DNA of 39,578 bases from NCBI GenBank assembly GCA_029567505.1, contig JAKPXO010000257.1:1-39578 (forward strand), given 5' to 3'. Positions within the stretch are counted from its first letter, which is position 1. Every line of letters begins with the position of its first letter. Both the position numbers and the translations under genes were made by a program. The notes beneath the pieces were generated by a model, which saw nothing but the letters and a program-made list of their open reading frames with translations, had not been told where the DNA came from and ran no database searches. Source of the DNA: Acidobacteriota bacterium (GTDB lineage Bacteria > Acidobacteriota > Thermoanaerobaculia > UBA5066). Positions 1 to 7,249 of this stretch are shown here, one piece after another.

Positions 1-61
1 CGTCGTCATGGCGATCGTCGACTCCTGGGACGTCGGCGGCGACGTGAAGTACAGGAAGTGA
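1..61 (+). CDS. BMC pentameric shell protein (EutN/CcmL family), C-terminal end only
   Basis: Only the last 19 codons are inside the window; the gene enters from the left and stops with TGA at 59-61. The visible residues read VVMAIVDSWDVG followed by a short tail ending YRK. This resembles the last beta strand of EutN/CcmL pentamers, where 'VVGIVD' is typical and which also occurs in the intact paralogue at 2130-2414 (VVGIVDALHL). The next gene starts one base after this stop, so it belongs to the same operon. The assignment rests on a short stretch plus context, so it is moderately sure. Confidence 0.6.
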   Translation, partial: VVMAIVDSWDVGGDVKYRK

Positions 62-62
62 C

Positions 63-1511
63 GTGGCCGCGCGCCTGACCGACGCCGAGATCGAGGCGAT
101 CGCCCGACGCATCGTCTCGGACCTCGACGGCCAGCCCGCGGCCGCGTCGCCGGCCGGCGGCGCGGCCGCGGGGGACTCCGCCGCCCCGATGGGAATCCAC
201 CCCACCGTGAACGCCGCCGTCGAGGCGGCGCGGAAGGCCCAGCCCCGCTTCGTCGCTCTCCCGCTGCGCGTCCGCGCGAAGGTGATCGAGGCGATCCGCG
301 CCACGATGCGCGAGAACGGCGCGGCCCTCGCAAAAGCGGCATGGGAGGAGACCGGGCTCGGGCGGTACGAGGACAAGGTCGTCAAGAACGCCCTCGTCAC
401 CGAGCGGACGCCCGGCCTCGAGGACCTCTATCCGTCGGCGGTGACGGGCGACCACGGCCTCACGCTGATGGAGCCGGCGCCGTTCAGCGTCATCGGCGCG
501 CTCACGCCGTCCACGAACCCGACGTCGACGATCATCTGCAACGCGATCGGGATGCTCGCCGCCGGGAACGCCGTCGTCTTCTCGGTCCATCCGTCGGCGA
601 AGGAGTGCTCCATCCGGACGATCGCCCTCCTGAACAAGGCGATCGTCTCCGCGGGCGGTCCCCCCGACGTCGTCACGGGCGTCTCCGCGCCGTCGCTCGA
701 GTCGGCGCAGGAGGTAATGAAGCACCCCGGCATCCGCCTCCTCGTCGTCACGGGGGGCGGGGCGGTCGTGAAGGCCGCGATGGCCAGCGGCAAGCGGGCC
801 ATCTGCGCCGGGCCGGGGAACCCGCCCGTCGTCGTCGACGAGACGGCCGACCTCGCGAAGGCCGGCCGGGACATCGTCCTCGGCGGCTCGACCGACAACA
901 ACGTCATCTGCGTCGACGAGAAGGAGGTCCTCGTCGTCGCGAAGGTGGCCGACGAGCTGATCCGCGCGATGGTCGCCGCCGGCGCGGTGGTGATCGGGAA
1001 GGACCGGCTGAAGGAGCTCGAGAAGGCGATCTTCACGAAGATGGCCGGACCGCGCGAGCACGCCTGGGTCGACAAGGACCTCATCGGGAAGAACGCGAAC
1101 GTCATCCTCCGGAGAATGGGGATCTCGGCGCCCGATACCGTCCGGCAGATCGTCGTCGAGGTCGACGCGGACCACCCGCTCCTCTGGACCGAGCAGATGA
1201 TGCCGGTGATGCCGGTCTGCCGCGTCCCGAGCGTCGACGCGGCGATCGACCTCGCCGTCCCCGTCGAGGGGCGCAACCGGCACACCTTCGTCATGCACTC
1301 GCGGAACCTCGACGCCCTCTCGCGGATGGCGAAGGAGTGCGACGCCTCGATCTTCGTCAAGAACGGCCGGTCGCAGGCGGGCCTCGGCCTCGACGGCGAG
1401 GGCTTCTGCTCCTTCACGATCGCGAGCCCGACGGGCGAGGGGCTCACGTCGCCGCGCAGCTTCTCGCGCTGGCGCCGCTGCGTCCTCGTCGACAACTTCC
1501 GGATCACCTGA
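63..1511 (+). CDS. CoA-acylating aldehyde dehydrogenase of a microcompartment (EutE/PduP type)
   Basis: This 482-residue protein (GTG start) should oxidise an aldehyde to acyl-CoA with NAD+ and CoA inside a bacterial microcompartment. The ALDH core is clear: PSTNPTSTIICNAIG around residues 150-165, a glycine-rich TGGGAVVKAA segment, and DNNVICVDEKEV with the expected catalytic cysteine at residue 283, matching the DNN-x-x-C-x-x-EKEV pattern of EutE/PduP. Residues about 5-21 (LTDAEIEAIARRIVSDL) form an amphipathic helix followed by an Ala/Pro/Gly-rich linker (about 24-42), the usual layout of an N-terminal encapsulation peptide. Shell genes lie on both sides with gaps of only a few bases. The aldehyde cannot be read from this gene alone because the enzyme that would produce it is upstream of the window. 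Confidence 0.93.
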   Translation: MAARLTDAEIEAIARRIVSDLDGQPAAASPAGGAAAGDSAAPMGIHPTVNAAVEAARKAQPRFVALPLRVRAKVIEAIRATMRENGAALAKAAWEETGLGRYEDKVVKNALVTERTPGLEDLYPSAVTGDHGLTLMEPAPFSVIGALTPSTNPTSTIICNAIGMLAAGNAVVFSVHPSAKECSIRTIALLNKAIVSAGGPPDVVTGVSAPSLESAQEVMKHPGIRLLVVTGGGAVVKAAMASGKRAICAGPGNPPVVVDETADLAKAGRDIVLGGSTDNNVICVDEKEVLVVAKVADELIRAMVAAGAVVIGKDRLKELEKAIFTKMAGPREHAWVDKDLIGKNANVILRRMGISAPDTVRQIVVEVDADHPLLWTEQMMPVMPVCRVPSVDAAIDLAVPVEGRNRHTFVMHSRNLDALSRMAKECDASIFVKNGRSQAGLGLDGEGFCSFTIASPTGEGLTSPRSFSRWRRCVLVDNFRIT

Positions 1512-1518
1512 GCGTCCG

Positions 1519-2130
1519 ATGAAGCGCGCCGCCGCCCTCGCCGTCCTCGACTTCGCGGAAATCCCCGCGGGGCTCGACGCGACGGACGCGATGCTGAAGA
1601 AGGCCCCCGTCGCCTTCTTCCGCTCGGGGACGGTGACGGCCGGGCGCTACCTGACGCTGATCGGCGGGACGCCCGCCTCCGTCGAGGAGGCGCTCGCCGA
1701 GGGGCTCGCCCGCGCCGAGGGGCACCTCCTCGACCACCTCTACCTCGCCGACGTCCACCCGCGCCTCCTCGACGCCCTCGAGGGGCGCCGGGGCGAGGAC
1801 GGGACGGGCGCGCTCCTGATCCTTGAGACGGCGACGGCCTCCTCCGTCGTCCTCGCCTGCGAGCGGGCGCTCAAGGGAACGCTCGTCGACCTCGTCGAGG
1901 TGCGCCTATCGGACGCGGGCCTCGCGGGCAAGGGGCTCGCCCTCTTCCGCGGCGACCTCCACGAGCTGGAGGCGGCGGTCGAGATCGTGACGTCGGCCCT
2001 CCCGCCCGCCGCGGGCCTCTCGTACCGCGTCCTTGCGCGCCCCCACGACGCCTTCGCGCGCGAGGCCGCGCTCGGCACCGCGTTCGCGGCCAGCCGCTTC
2101 GTCGACCTCGGCGGCGAGGAGGCCTCGTAG
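1519..2130 (+). CDS. Tandem-domain BMC shell protein (BMC-T, trimer-forming)
   Basis: The 203-residue protein contains two BMC folds in a row. The first (about residues 4-95) has VLDFAEIPAGLDATDAMLKK, with the helix pattern of BMC proteins, followed by VAFFRSGTVTAGRYLTLIGG. The second (about 96-185) has LLILETATASSVVLACERAL and the VEVRLSDAGLAGKGLALFRG strand. Such proteins form pseudohexameric trimers in the shell facets and often carry a larger pore. ATG lies seven bases after the aldehyde dehydrogenase stop. Its stop TAG overlaps the GTG of the next shell gene by one base (TAGTG at 2128-2132), pointing to translational coupling. I cannot tell from sequence alone whether it is a single-layer or a stacking double-layer type. 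Confidence 0.88.
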   Translation: MKRAAALAVLDFAEIPAGLDATDAMLKKAPVAFFRSGTVTAGRYLTLIGGTPASVEEALAEGLARAEGHLLDHLYLADVHPRLLDALEGRRGEDGTGALLILETATASSVVLACERALKGTLVDLVEVRLSDAGLAGKGLALFRGDLHELEAAVEIVTSALPPAAGLSYRVLARPHDAFAREAALGTAFAASRFVDLGGEEAS

Positions 2131-2414
2131 TGCTCCTCGGGCGCGTCATCGGCCGCGTCGTGCCGTGCGTCGTGACGCCGGGCCTCGAGGGGGTCCCGAT
2201 GCTCCTCCTCCAGCCGCTCGGCAAGGACGGGGCGCCGAAAGGGAAGACCCTCGTCGCCGCCGACCCGACGCGGATGGCGGGGGAGGGCGAGCTCGTCGCC
2301 TACGAGGGGGGCCGCGAGGCGGCGCTCCTCCTCGAGCCGTGGTTCGTCCCGGTCGACCACGCCGTCGTCGGCATCGTCGACGCGCTCCACCTCCCGGGCA
2401 GGGAGAAAGCGTGA
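2130..2414 (+). CDS. BMC pentameric vertex protein (EutN/CcmL family), second copy
   Basis: A 94-residue protein, normal for BMC-P pentamers that cap the vertices of the shell. It begins LLGRVIGRVVPCVVTPGLEG, the typical N-terminal strand, continues with LLLQPLGKDG and a lysine/threonine-rich turn before LVAADP. It has the characteristic EGELVAYEGGREAALLL segment, with a glycine-rich loop after a basic/acidic strand, and ends with VDHAVVGIVDALHL. GTG start, one-base overlap with the BMC-T stop. The next pentamer gene starts at GTG 2411 inside this gene's final codons (GTGA), so the three shell genes are probably translated in a chain. Confidence 0.88.
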   Translation: MLLGRVIGRVVPCVVTPGLEGVPMLLLQPLGKDGAPKGKTLVAADPTRMAGEGELVAYEGGREAALLLEPWFVPVDHAVVGIVDALHLPGREKA

Positions 2415-2680
2415 TCACGGGGATCGTCATCGGCGAGATCACGGCGACGATCCGCCACCCCTTCTTCGAGGGGAAGAAGATGCTCGTCGTCGCGCGGACC
2501 GGCGCGGACGGCGCCGAGACGGGCGACTACGTCATCGCGATCGACGCCATTGGTGTCGGCCCCGGCGACCCGGTCCTCGTCCTCGACGAAGGGAACGGCG
2601 CCCGCCAGGTCGTCGGCTCCCCGACCGCCCCCGTCCGCTCCGTCGTCGTCGGCTTCCTCGATCGCGTCGACGTCGTCTGA
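2411..2680 (+). CDS. BMC pentameric vertex protein (EutN/CcmL family), third copy
   Basis: A small gene of 89 residues starting GTG in a GTGA overlap with the preceding stop. It begins VITGIVIGEITATIRHPFFE, has a strand MLVVARTGADG, then DYVIAIDAIGVGPGDPVLVLDEGNGARQ, where family members have 'a.D.vGaG.Ge.Vlv..Gs.aR', and ends SVVVGFLDRVDVV. This GxGD/LDEGNGAR segment is the most diagnostic BMC-P feature in the window. Clearly divergent from the copy just upstream, it probably fills a distinct position among the vertices. Together with the partial gene at the left edge this makes three pentamer paralogues in one operon. Confidence 0.9.
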   Translation: MITGIVIGEITATIRHPFFEGKKMLVVARTGADGAETGDYVIAIDAIGVGPGDPVLVLDEGNGARQVVGSPTAPVRSVVVGFLDRVDVV

Positions 2681-2681
2681 C

Positions 2682-3125
2682 GTGGACGCGCCGCCCCCCG
2701 CTCCGCCGCTCCTCCCGCCGCCCCCTCCGCCCCGGCCGGCTCCGCCCCCTGCCTTCGCCCTCCCCGTCGTCGAGCCCGCCTGCCTCCGTTGGCAGCGCGT
2801 CTACCTCGGCGCGATGGCGGCGATCTACCTCGCCTGCGTCGTCGGCGGCGCGCTCCTCCTCGTCTTCCGGCAGGAGGTCGCCGACTGGCCCCCGCGCGAC
2901 GAGCCGTGGGAGATCGTCCTGACGGGCGGCCTCCTCCTCGGCCTCGGCGCCTTCTTCCTCGCCCTCTACGTTGCCGGCTACTTCCTCCCGCGCCGGCCCT
3001 GGGCGTGGGTCGCGCACCTCGTCCTGATCGCCTTCGGCCTGACGAGCTGCTGCACGATGCCCGCCGCCATTCCCCTCCTCGTCGCCTTCCTCCGCCGCGA
3101 CACTCAGGCCTGGTTCGGCCGCTGA
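2682..3125 (+). CDS. Proline-rich small membrane protein, last gene of the BMC operon
   Basis: I do not recognise a family. The chosen GTG lies one base after the stop of the third pentamer gene, which is the operon spacing; an open frame continues upstream but only across the shell gene. The 147-residue product has a very proline-rich N-terminus (about residues 4-28, mostly P with A and L) and then three hydrophobic segments (about 42-62, 79-102 and 107-132) consistent with membrane helices. It ends in a short basic tail (FLRRDTQAWFGR). Paired cysteines occur in the third helix (SCCTM). Membrane proteins are unusual inside BMC operons. Its role could be unrelated to the shell, or it could anchor or transport for the organelle. 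Confidence 0.7.
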   Translation: MDAPPPAPPLLPPPPPPRPAPPPAFALPVVEPACLRWQRVYLGAMAAIYLACVVGGALLLVFRQEVADWPPRDEPWEIVLTGGLLLGLGAFFLALYVAGYFLPRRPWAWVAHLVLIAFGLTSCCTMPAAIPLLVAFLRRDTQAWFGR

Positions 3126-3143
3126 CCTCAACTCTCCCCGGAG

Positions 3144-3173
3144 CCGGTGCCAGGCGTGAAATCGTGTATTGTT
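3144..3173 (+). repeat. Left 30-bp terminal inverted repeat of the RAYT element
   Basis: Perfect inverted match to 4201-4230. Contains the small palindrome GCCAGGC, so single-stranded forms could fold into the foot of a REP-like hairpin. It lies in the untranslated leader of the transposase gene. Confidence 0.9.
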
Positions 3174-3178
3174 GAGGT

Positions 3179-4111
3179 ATGCCGAGACCTCCCCGCCTCG
3201 ATTCGACCGGCACCGTCACGCACGTCGTCGCCCGCGGGAACGAGCGCCGGCCCCTCTTCCGCGACGACGCCGATCGCACGAAGTACCTCGAGCTCCTCGG
3301 TGAGGCGTGCGGTCGCTACGGCGCGAGGGCGTTCGCGTGGTGCCTCATGCCGAACCACGTCCACCTCGCGCTGCAGACGGGGAGCGCGCCGATCTCCCGC
3401 CTCGTCCACGACGTCCACTCGCGGTACGCGCAGTACTTCAACCGGCGCTGGGAGCGCTCCGGGCACCTCTTCCAGGGGCGCTTCCAGGGGATCGTCGTCG
3501 ACCGCGAGGCGTATCTCCTCGAGGTCGTCCGATACATCCACCGCAACCCGGTGAAGGCACGCCTCGTCGCGCGGCCCGAGGAGTTCCCCTGGTCGAGCCA
3601 CGGCGCCTACCTCTCGACGGGTCCCTCGTGGCTCGCCTCCGGGGAGGTCCTCGGTCTCCTCGCCGGGGGACGACCGAAGGCCCGCCGGCTCTTCCAGGAG
3701 TTCGTCACGGGGGCGTCGGCGGGGCGGTACGACCCCGACGGAGCCCGGTTCGGGGCGGTCGTCGGAGGGGAGGACTTCGTCCGGGCGGCGCTCGCGGGGG
3801 CGGGGCGGGAAGACCTCGTGAGGCGCACGCTCACGGTCGAAGCCGTCGTCAAGGCCGTCGCGGCGCACGAGGAGGTCTCCGTCGACGAGCTGACGGGGCC
3901 GTCCCGCCTCCGGAGCCTCTCCCGGGTCCGGAGCCTCTGCGCCCTTCTGGGCCGGGAGTACGGCGGGATCCCGTTCGCGAGGACCGCCCGCTTCTTCGGG
4001 CGCGACGCCTCGACGATCTCGCGCGACGTGGCGTTCCTGGAGCGCCGCCTCGCCGAAGACCCCGCGGAGGCGCGCCGGCTGGCGGAGCTGCGTCGGGTGC
4101 TCGCGGAGTGA
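3179..4111 (+). CDS. Y1 (HUH) REP-associated transposase with C-terminal DnaA-like DNA-binding domain
   Basis: This 310-residue protein is expected to nick and rejoin single-stranded DNA at REP-like repeats. The N-terminal part (1-165) is a Y1 transposase domain: HVVARGNERRPLF, the metal-binding HUH motif in MPNHVHLALQ (H60, H62), RSGHLFQGRF, and RYIHRNPVKARLV. The tyrosine in the latter (Y119) is at the right distance to be the catalytic nucleophile. Residues about 218-305 resemble the DnaA C-terminal duplex-binding domain seen in many RAYTs: VVKAVAAHEEVSVDELTG, then RVRSLCALLGREYGG and the helix-turn-helix DASTISRDVAFLERRL. A GAGGT Shine-Dalgarno (3174-3178) lies directly against the ATG. 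It looks intact, with no frameshift or lost catalytic residue. Confidence 0.92.
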   Translation: MPRPPRLDSTGTVTHVVARGNERRPLFRDDADRTKYLELLGEACGRYGARAFAWCLMPNHVHLALQTGSAPISRLVHDVHSRYAQYFNRRWERSGHLFQGRFQGIVVDREAYLLEVVRYIHRNPVKARLVARPEEFPWSSHGAYLSTGPSWLASGEVLGLLAGGRPKARRLFQEFVTGASAGRYDPDGARFGAVVGGEDFVRAALAGAGREDLVRRTLTVEAVVKAVAAHEEVSVDELTGPSRLRSLSRVRSLCALLGREYGGIPFARTARFFGRDASTISRDVAFLERRLAEDPAEARRLAELRRVLAE

Positions 4112-4200
4112 CGCCGGCCGGCACGACGTGACGCCCCACCATCGCACGGTTGCCTGAAGCCGACGGCGCGGGGGCGCGTCGGGCCGGGACGTCCCGGAAG

Positions 4201-4230
4201 AACAATACACGATTTCACGCCTGGCACCGG
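4201..4230 (-). repeat. Right 30-bp terminal inverted repeat of the RAYT element
   Basis: Exact reverse complement of 3144-3173. It lies 89 bases after the transposase stop and 28 bases before the HAD gene start, so it may form part of that gene's upstream region. Confidence 0.9.
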
Positions 4231-4258
4231 GGCGGGGGGAGTGTGGGAGGATGGGGGG

Positions 4259-4957
4259 GTGAGGGGGCTGCTCTTCTTCGACCTGGACGACACGCTGCTC
4301 GACCACGCGGGGGCGGAGGCGCGGGCGCAGCTGGAGACGTTCGAGGGGAGGCGGGACGTCTTCGGCGCGGTGGCGTTCGACGAATGGCTCGCCGCGTATC
4401 GCCGGGCGAACGGTCGCCTCTGGGCGGCCTACGGCCGCGGGGAGATCGGGCGGGAGGAGCTTCACCGCCGACGGTTCGCCGATCCTCTCGGGGAGCTCGG
4501 GTGCGACCCGGAAGCGGCGGACGAGACGGGTGCGTTCTACCTCGAGCGCTACCGTGGCGCCTGGCGCCTGAACGAAGGGGCCGAGGAGCTCCTCGCGGCC
4601 GCCGCGAAGGAGGGGGAGGTCGGGATCCTCTCGAACGGCTTCCGGGAGCTTCAGCGGGCGAAGCTGGCGCGTTTCCGGCTGGAGCTCTGGGTGAAGCACG
4701 TCGTCCTCTCCGAGGAGGCGGGCGCGATGAAGCCGGCACGTGAGATCTTCGACGCCGCGGTCCGATCGGCGTGCGGCGCCGACGGAGCGGACGGCCGCCG
4801 GAAGCTCTACCTCGGAGACCACTACGAGACCGACGCCGTCGGCGCGAAGGGAGCGGGCTGGCTCCCGGTCCTCTACAACCCCTCCCGTCGTCCGCTTCCG
4901 GCGCCGGTGCTGAACGTGGCGCGGCTCACCGACGCCATCCCGCTCCTCGCGGGCTAG
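4259..4957 (+). CDS. HAD-superfamily phosphatase (HAD-IA, YjjG/nucleotidase-like)
   Basis: A 232-residue hydrolase of the haloacid dehalogenase fold, probably dephosphorylating a small phosphorylated metabolite such as a nucleotide. Motif I is FFDLDDTLLDH (nucleophile D8, acid/base D10), motif II ILSNGFRE, motif III lysine in AMKPAREIF, and motif IV YLGDHYETDAVGAKGAGW. An alpha-helical cap lies between motifs I and II (about 20-105), as in subclass IA. I chose GTG 4259 because GGAGG at 4246-4250 is at normal distance. An in-frame GTG at 4241 would add six residues but lies upstream of that site. The substrate cannot be read from sequence. Confidence 0.87.
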   Translation: MRGLLFFDLDDTLLDHAGAEARAQLETFEGRRDVFGAVAFDEWLAAYRRANGRLWAAYGRGEIGREELHRRRFADPLGELGCDPEAADETGAFYLERYRGAWRLNEGAEELLAAAAKEGEVGILSNGFRELQRAKLARFRLELWVKHVVLSEEAGAMKPAREIFDAAVRSACGADGADGRRKLYLGDHYETDAVGAKGAGWLPVLYNPSRRPLPAPVLNVARLTDAIPLLAG

Positions 4958-4973
4958 CGGGGAAGAGGCCCCG
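4958..4973. terminator. Short hairpin between convergent genes (weak terminator candidate)
   Basis: CGGGG and CCCCG form a five-base stem around a six-base loop directly after the HAD stop codon and just before the stop of the convergent OLD-family gene. There is no T-run, so it is only a weak candidate. Confidence 0.25.
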
Positions 4974-4981
4974 TCAACCGG

Positions 4982-6649
4982 TCAGGTGGAGAAGCGGGCG
5001 AGGCGGACGGCCTTCTCGACGACCGACGCGAGGAGGCGTGGAACCCCCGGGGAATCGGGCGCGGCCATCGCCTCGGCCACCTCGAGCGCCATGCGCGGCT
5101 TCCCGTGCGCCTTCAGCGCGCGGTCGATGATCGCGGTCGTGGGGATGCGCCGGCGGCCGAAGAGCGACGGGAAGACGCCGGCACGCTGGGCGGCGGCCCG
5201 GTAGACGCCGGCGTAGCCGGCCCCCCAGAGGTGGTGCTCGACGTCCCGCTCGCGGAAGCCGGTGACACGCTCGCGGTCGGGCTCTCCCTGGAGGAAGGAG
5301 CGGGCGGCCCGGACGTAGTGCCGTCCGGCGTCGTCCCCGTCGGCGAGGAGGTGCCACTCGATCCCGAGGCCGCGCGCCATCTTCACGAGCGGCGCGATGC
5401 CGCACTGGGCGAACTCGACGCACCGGACCCCCTCGGCGGGGAGGTCGTGCCCGATGAGCCGGGCGATCTCCGGGAGGAGCCACGACTCGGTCTCCCCCTC
5501 GACGAGGAGCCAGCAGCGGGCGAAGACCGAGGAGGCCCTGTTGACGCGGATGTGGTAGCCGACGCGCCGCATCTCGTCGACCGTCAGTGCCCCCTCGGCG
5601 AGGCCGTGGACGGCCACTCCGCCCCCGTTCCGGACGAGGCGGCGAATGGCGTGGAGGGGGACCGAGGCGAGCAGATCGCCCGAGTTCGTCGTCAGGATCC
5701 TCTGCCCGGCGACGCGGTCGATCAGGCCGAAGACGCGCGCAGCCAGGATCGGGTGGAGATGGGCCTCCGCTTCCTCGATCAGGACGAGCGGCTCGGCACC
5801 CGCCTCGACGGGGGAGCCGTTCTCGGCGTCGAGGACGGCCCCGAGGAGCATCAGGAGCGCGAGGCTCTGCATGCCCGTCCCCTCGCGCGACTCGGCCCGG
5901 AGAGGATCGGTGGCGCCGAGGAGGACCGGGGTCTCCGCGAGGATCTCGGTCGTGCGTCCGCCCGGGGCGCGGGGCGGGAGGCGAAGGCGCTCGACCCAGC
6001 GCTCCGCGAGAGCGCGGGCGGCCGCGATCGGCTCCCGGAGCTCTTCGGGATGGGGCCGCCAGGAGCCCGAGAACTTCCGGTAGGCGCTCTCGACCGTCCG
6101 ACGGAGCTTCCGGGTGACCTCGCCCTCGCCAGCTTCCCCGGGCGCTGGCGGGACGACGGCCGGCGCGGGCGCCTCCGGGCCGGTCGCCGGGGTCTCCAGG
6201 TCGATCTCCACGGGCGCGACTCGCGGGGGCCGATTGAAGCGGACGCGCAGGACCGGATGCCGGCGGCGGAACGCCTCGACGGCCTCCTCGTCTCCCGGGC
6301 TCAGGTCGCGTCCGTCGCGGTCCGTGAGCCGGGACGTGGCGACGGCGGGGGAGCCGTCGGGCGTCCGTGAGGCCGTGAGCTCGGCGACGGTCTCGCGCCC
6401 GCCCTCCCCGGCGAACGTGAACCGCATCGAGATCCGCTCGACCGGAGCCGCCGTCCCGACCGGGAGGTGGAAGTCGAGAGGTGAGAAGGCGGGCCGCGCG
6501 CCGCGGTGACCGAACGCGAGCTCGAGCGCATCGAGGACGCTCGTCTTGCCGCAGGAGTTCTCTCCGATCAGCGCGGTCGTGTCGTCCAGGTCCAGCGTCA
6601 TCCGCCGGATCCCACGGAAGCCCTCGATCTCGATGCGTCTGAGCGGCAC
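4982..6649 (-). CDS. OLD-family ATPase/TOPRIM nuclease (YbjD-like)
   Basis: A 555-residue protein with an N-terminal SMC/RecF-like ATPase and a C-terminal TOPRIM nuclease domain, the architecture of OLD (overcoming lysogenization defect) nucleases. It opens LRRIEIEGFRGIRRMTLDL, followed by the Walker A loop GENSCGKT (residues 29-36). The ABC-type second half includes PLVLIEEAEAHLHP (Walker B region) and ILTTNSGDLL. The TOPRIM part begins at about residue 380 with LLVEGETESWLLP (catalytic glutamate) and has LLADGDDAGRHY (Asp pair) at about 433-444. GTG start. No UvrD-like helicase (the Gabija partner) is adjacent, so it is a stand-alone class 1 type. It follows a GNAT gene by 59 bases. A role in DNA repair or phage resistance is known for relatives, not shown here. 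Confidence 0.87.
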   Translation of the reverse strand: MPLRRIEIEGFRGIRRMTLDLDDTTALIGENSCGKTSVLDALELAFGHRGARPAFSPLDFHLPVGTAAPVERISMRFTFAGEGGRETVAELTASRTPDGSPAVATSRLTDRDGRDLSPGDEEAVEAFRRRHPVLRVRFNRPPRVAPVEIDLETPATGPEAPAPAVVPPAPGEAGEGEVTRKLRRTVESAYRKFSGSWRPHPEELREPIAAARALAERWVERLRLPPRAPGGRTTEILAETPVLLGATDPLRAESREGTGMQSLALLMLLGAVLDAENGSPVEAGAEPLVLIEEAEAHLHPILAARVFGLIDRVAGQRILTTNSGDLLASVPLHAIRRLVRNGGGVAVHGLAEGALTVDEMRRVGYHIRVNRASSVFARCWLLVEGETESWLLPEIARLIGHDLPAEGVRCVEFAQCGIAPLVKMARGLGIEWHLLADGDDAGRHYVRAARSFLQGEPDRERVTGFRERDVEHHLWGAGYAGVYRAAAQRAGVFPSLFGRRRIPTTAIIDRALKAHGKPRMALEVAEAMAAPDSPGVPRLLASVVEKAVRLARFST

Positions 6650-6708
6650 GTCGCGGTCGCGTCTCCGCGTGGAGTGTAGGCCCCGAAGCGTCCCGGCGTC
6701 GGGCGTCG

Positions 6709-7188
6709 TCAGCGTTCGGTCAGCCGCTTCGCGAGGAAGAGGCGCCGCGGGTCGACGTAGCCCGCCTCGCGGTAGAGCCGCCGCGCGCCGTCATTCTCCT
6801 CGGCCACCTCGATCCGGACGGCACGCCCTTCTGCGCCGCGCGCGGCCTCCTCGACGAACGCGAGCGCCGCCCGCCCGATTCCCGTCCCGCGGAAGGCGGG
6901 AAGGACGAAGAGCTCGTCGAGGAGGAGGAAGCGACCCCCCTGCTCCGTGCTGAACCCCCACGTCCCCATCGCGTAGCCGGCCACGGCGCCGCCCGCGAGC
7001 GCGAGCCAGACGCGACCGAGCGCGGGCTCGGAGAGGAGCTCGCGGAGCGGCGGCTCGACGAGCCCCTCGTCGAACGGGATCCCCTCGTGCTCCCAGAGCG
7101 CCCGCATCATCGGGAGGAGGGTGGGGACGTCGCCTGCCTGGGCTACCCAGAACGTCACCGTCGGCGGGACGGCGGAGGAACGTCTCAC
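6709..7188 (-). CDS. GNAT-family N-acetyltransferase
   Basis: A 159-residue acetyl-CoA-dependent transferase. The core includes LLLDELFVLPAFRGTGIGRAAL, where RGTGIG is the acetyl-CoA pyrophosphate-binding loop (motif A), preceded by VAGYAMGTWGF. It is followed by IEVAEENDGARRLYREAGYV, the motif B pattern that ends most GNAT folds. GTG start at 7188; a second GTG about ten codons later could also serve, and neither has a clear Shine-Dalgarno. It lies 61 bases downstream of the Ser/Thr kinase gene and 59 upstream of the OLD gene, all on the minus strand, so the three may be co-transcribed. The acceptor substrate is unknown. Confidence 0.85.
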   Translation of the reverse strand: MRRSSAVPPTVTFWVAQAGDVPTLLPMMRALWEHEGIPFDEGLVEPPLRELLSEPALGRVWLALAGGAVAGYAMGTWGFSTEQGGRFLLLDELFVLPAFRGTGIGRAALAFVEEAARGAEGRAVRIEVAEENDGARRLYREAGYVDPRRLFLAKRLTER

Positions 7189-7249
7189 GAAATACGCCCG
7201 CGGCGATCGCCACGGCAGCGCGCGTCCGGACGGGACGCCGCCACCGCGC

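Larger units (their letters stand above)
3144..4230. mobile_element. REP-associated tyrosine transposase (RAYT) element with perfect 30-bp terminal inverted repeats
   Basis: The 30 bases at 3144-3173 are the exact reverse complement of 4201-4230, and the transposase gene lies between them. The repeat includes ggtgccaggcgtgaaatcg and ends in tgtattgtt. The left repeat ends five bases before the transposase ATG, so it forms most of the gene's leader. The right repeat ends 28 bases before the start of the HAD phosphatase gene. The whole unit is 1,087 bp and separates the BMC operon from unrelated genes. I see no obvious target-site duplication, as expected for HUH single-strand transposases. Confidence 0.82.
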
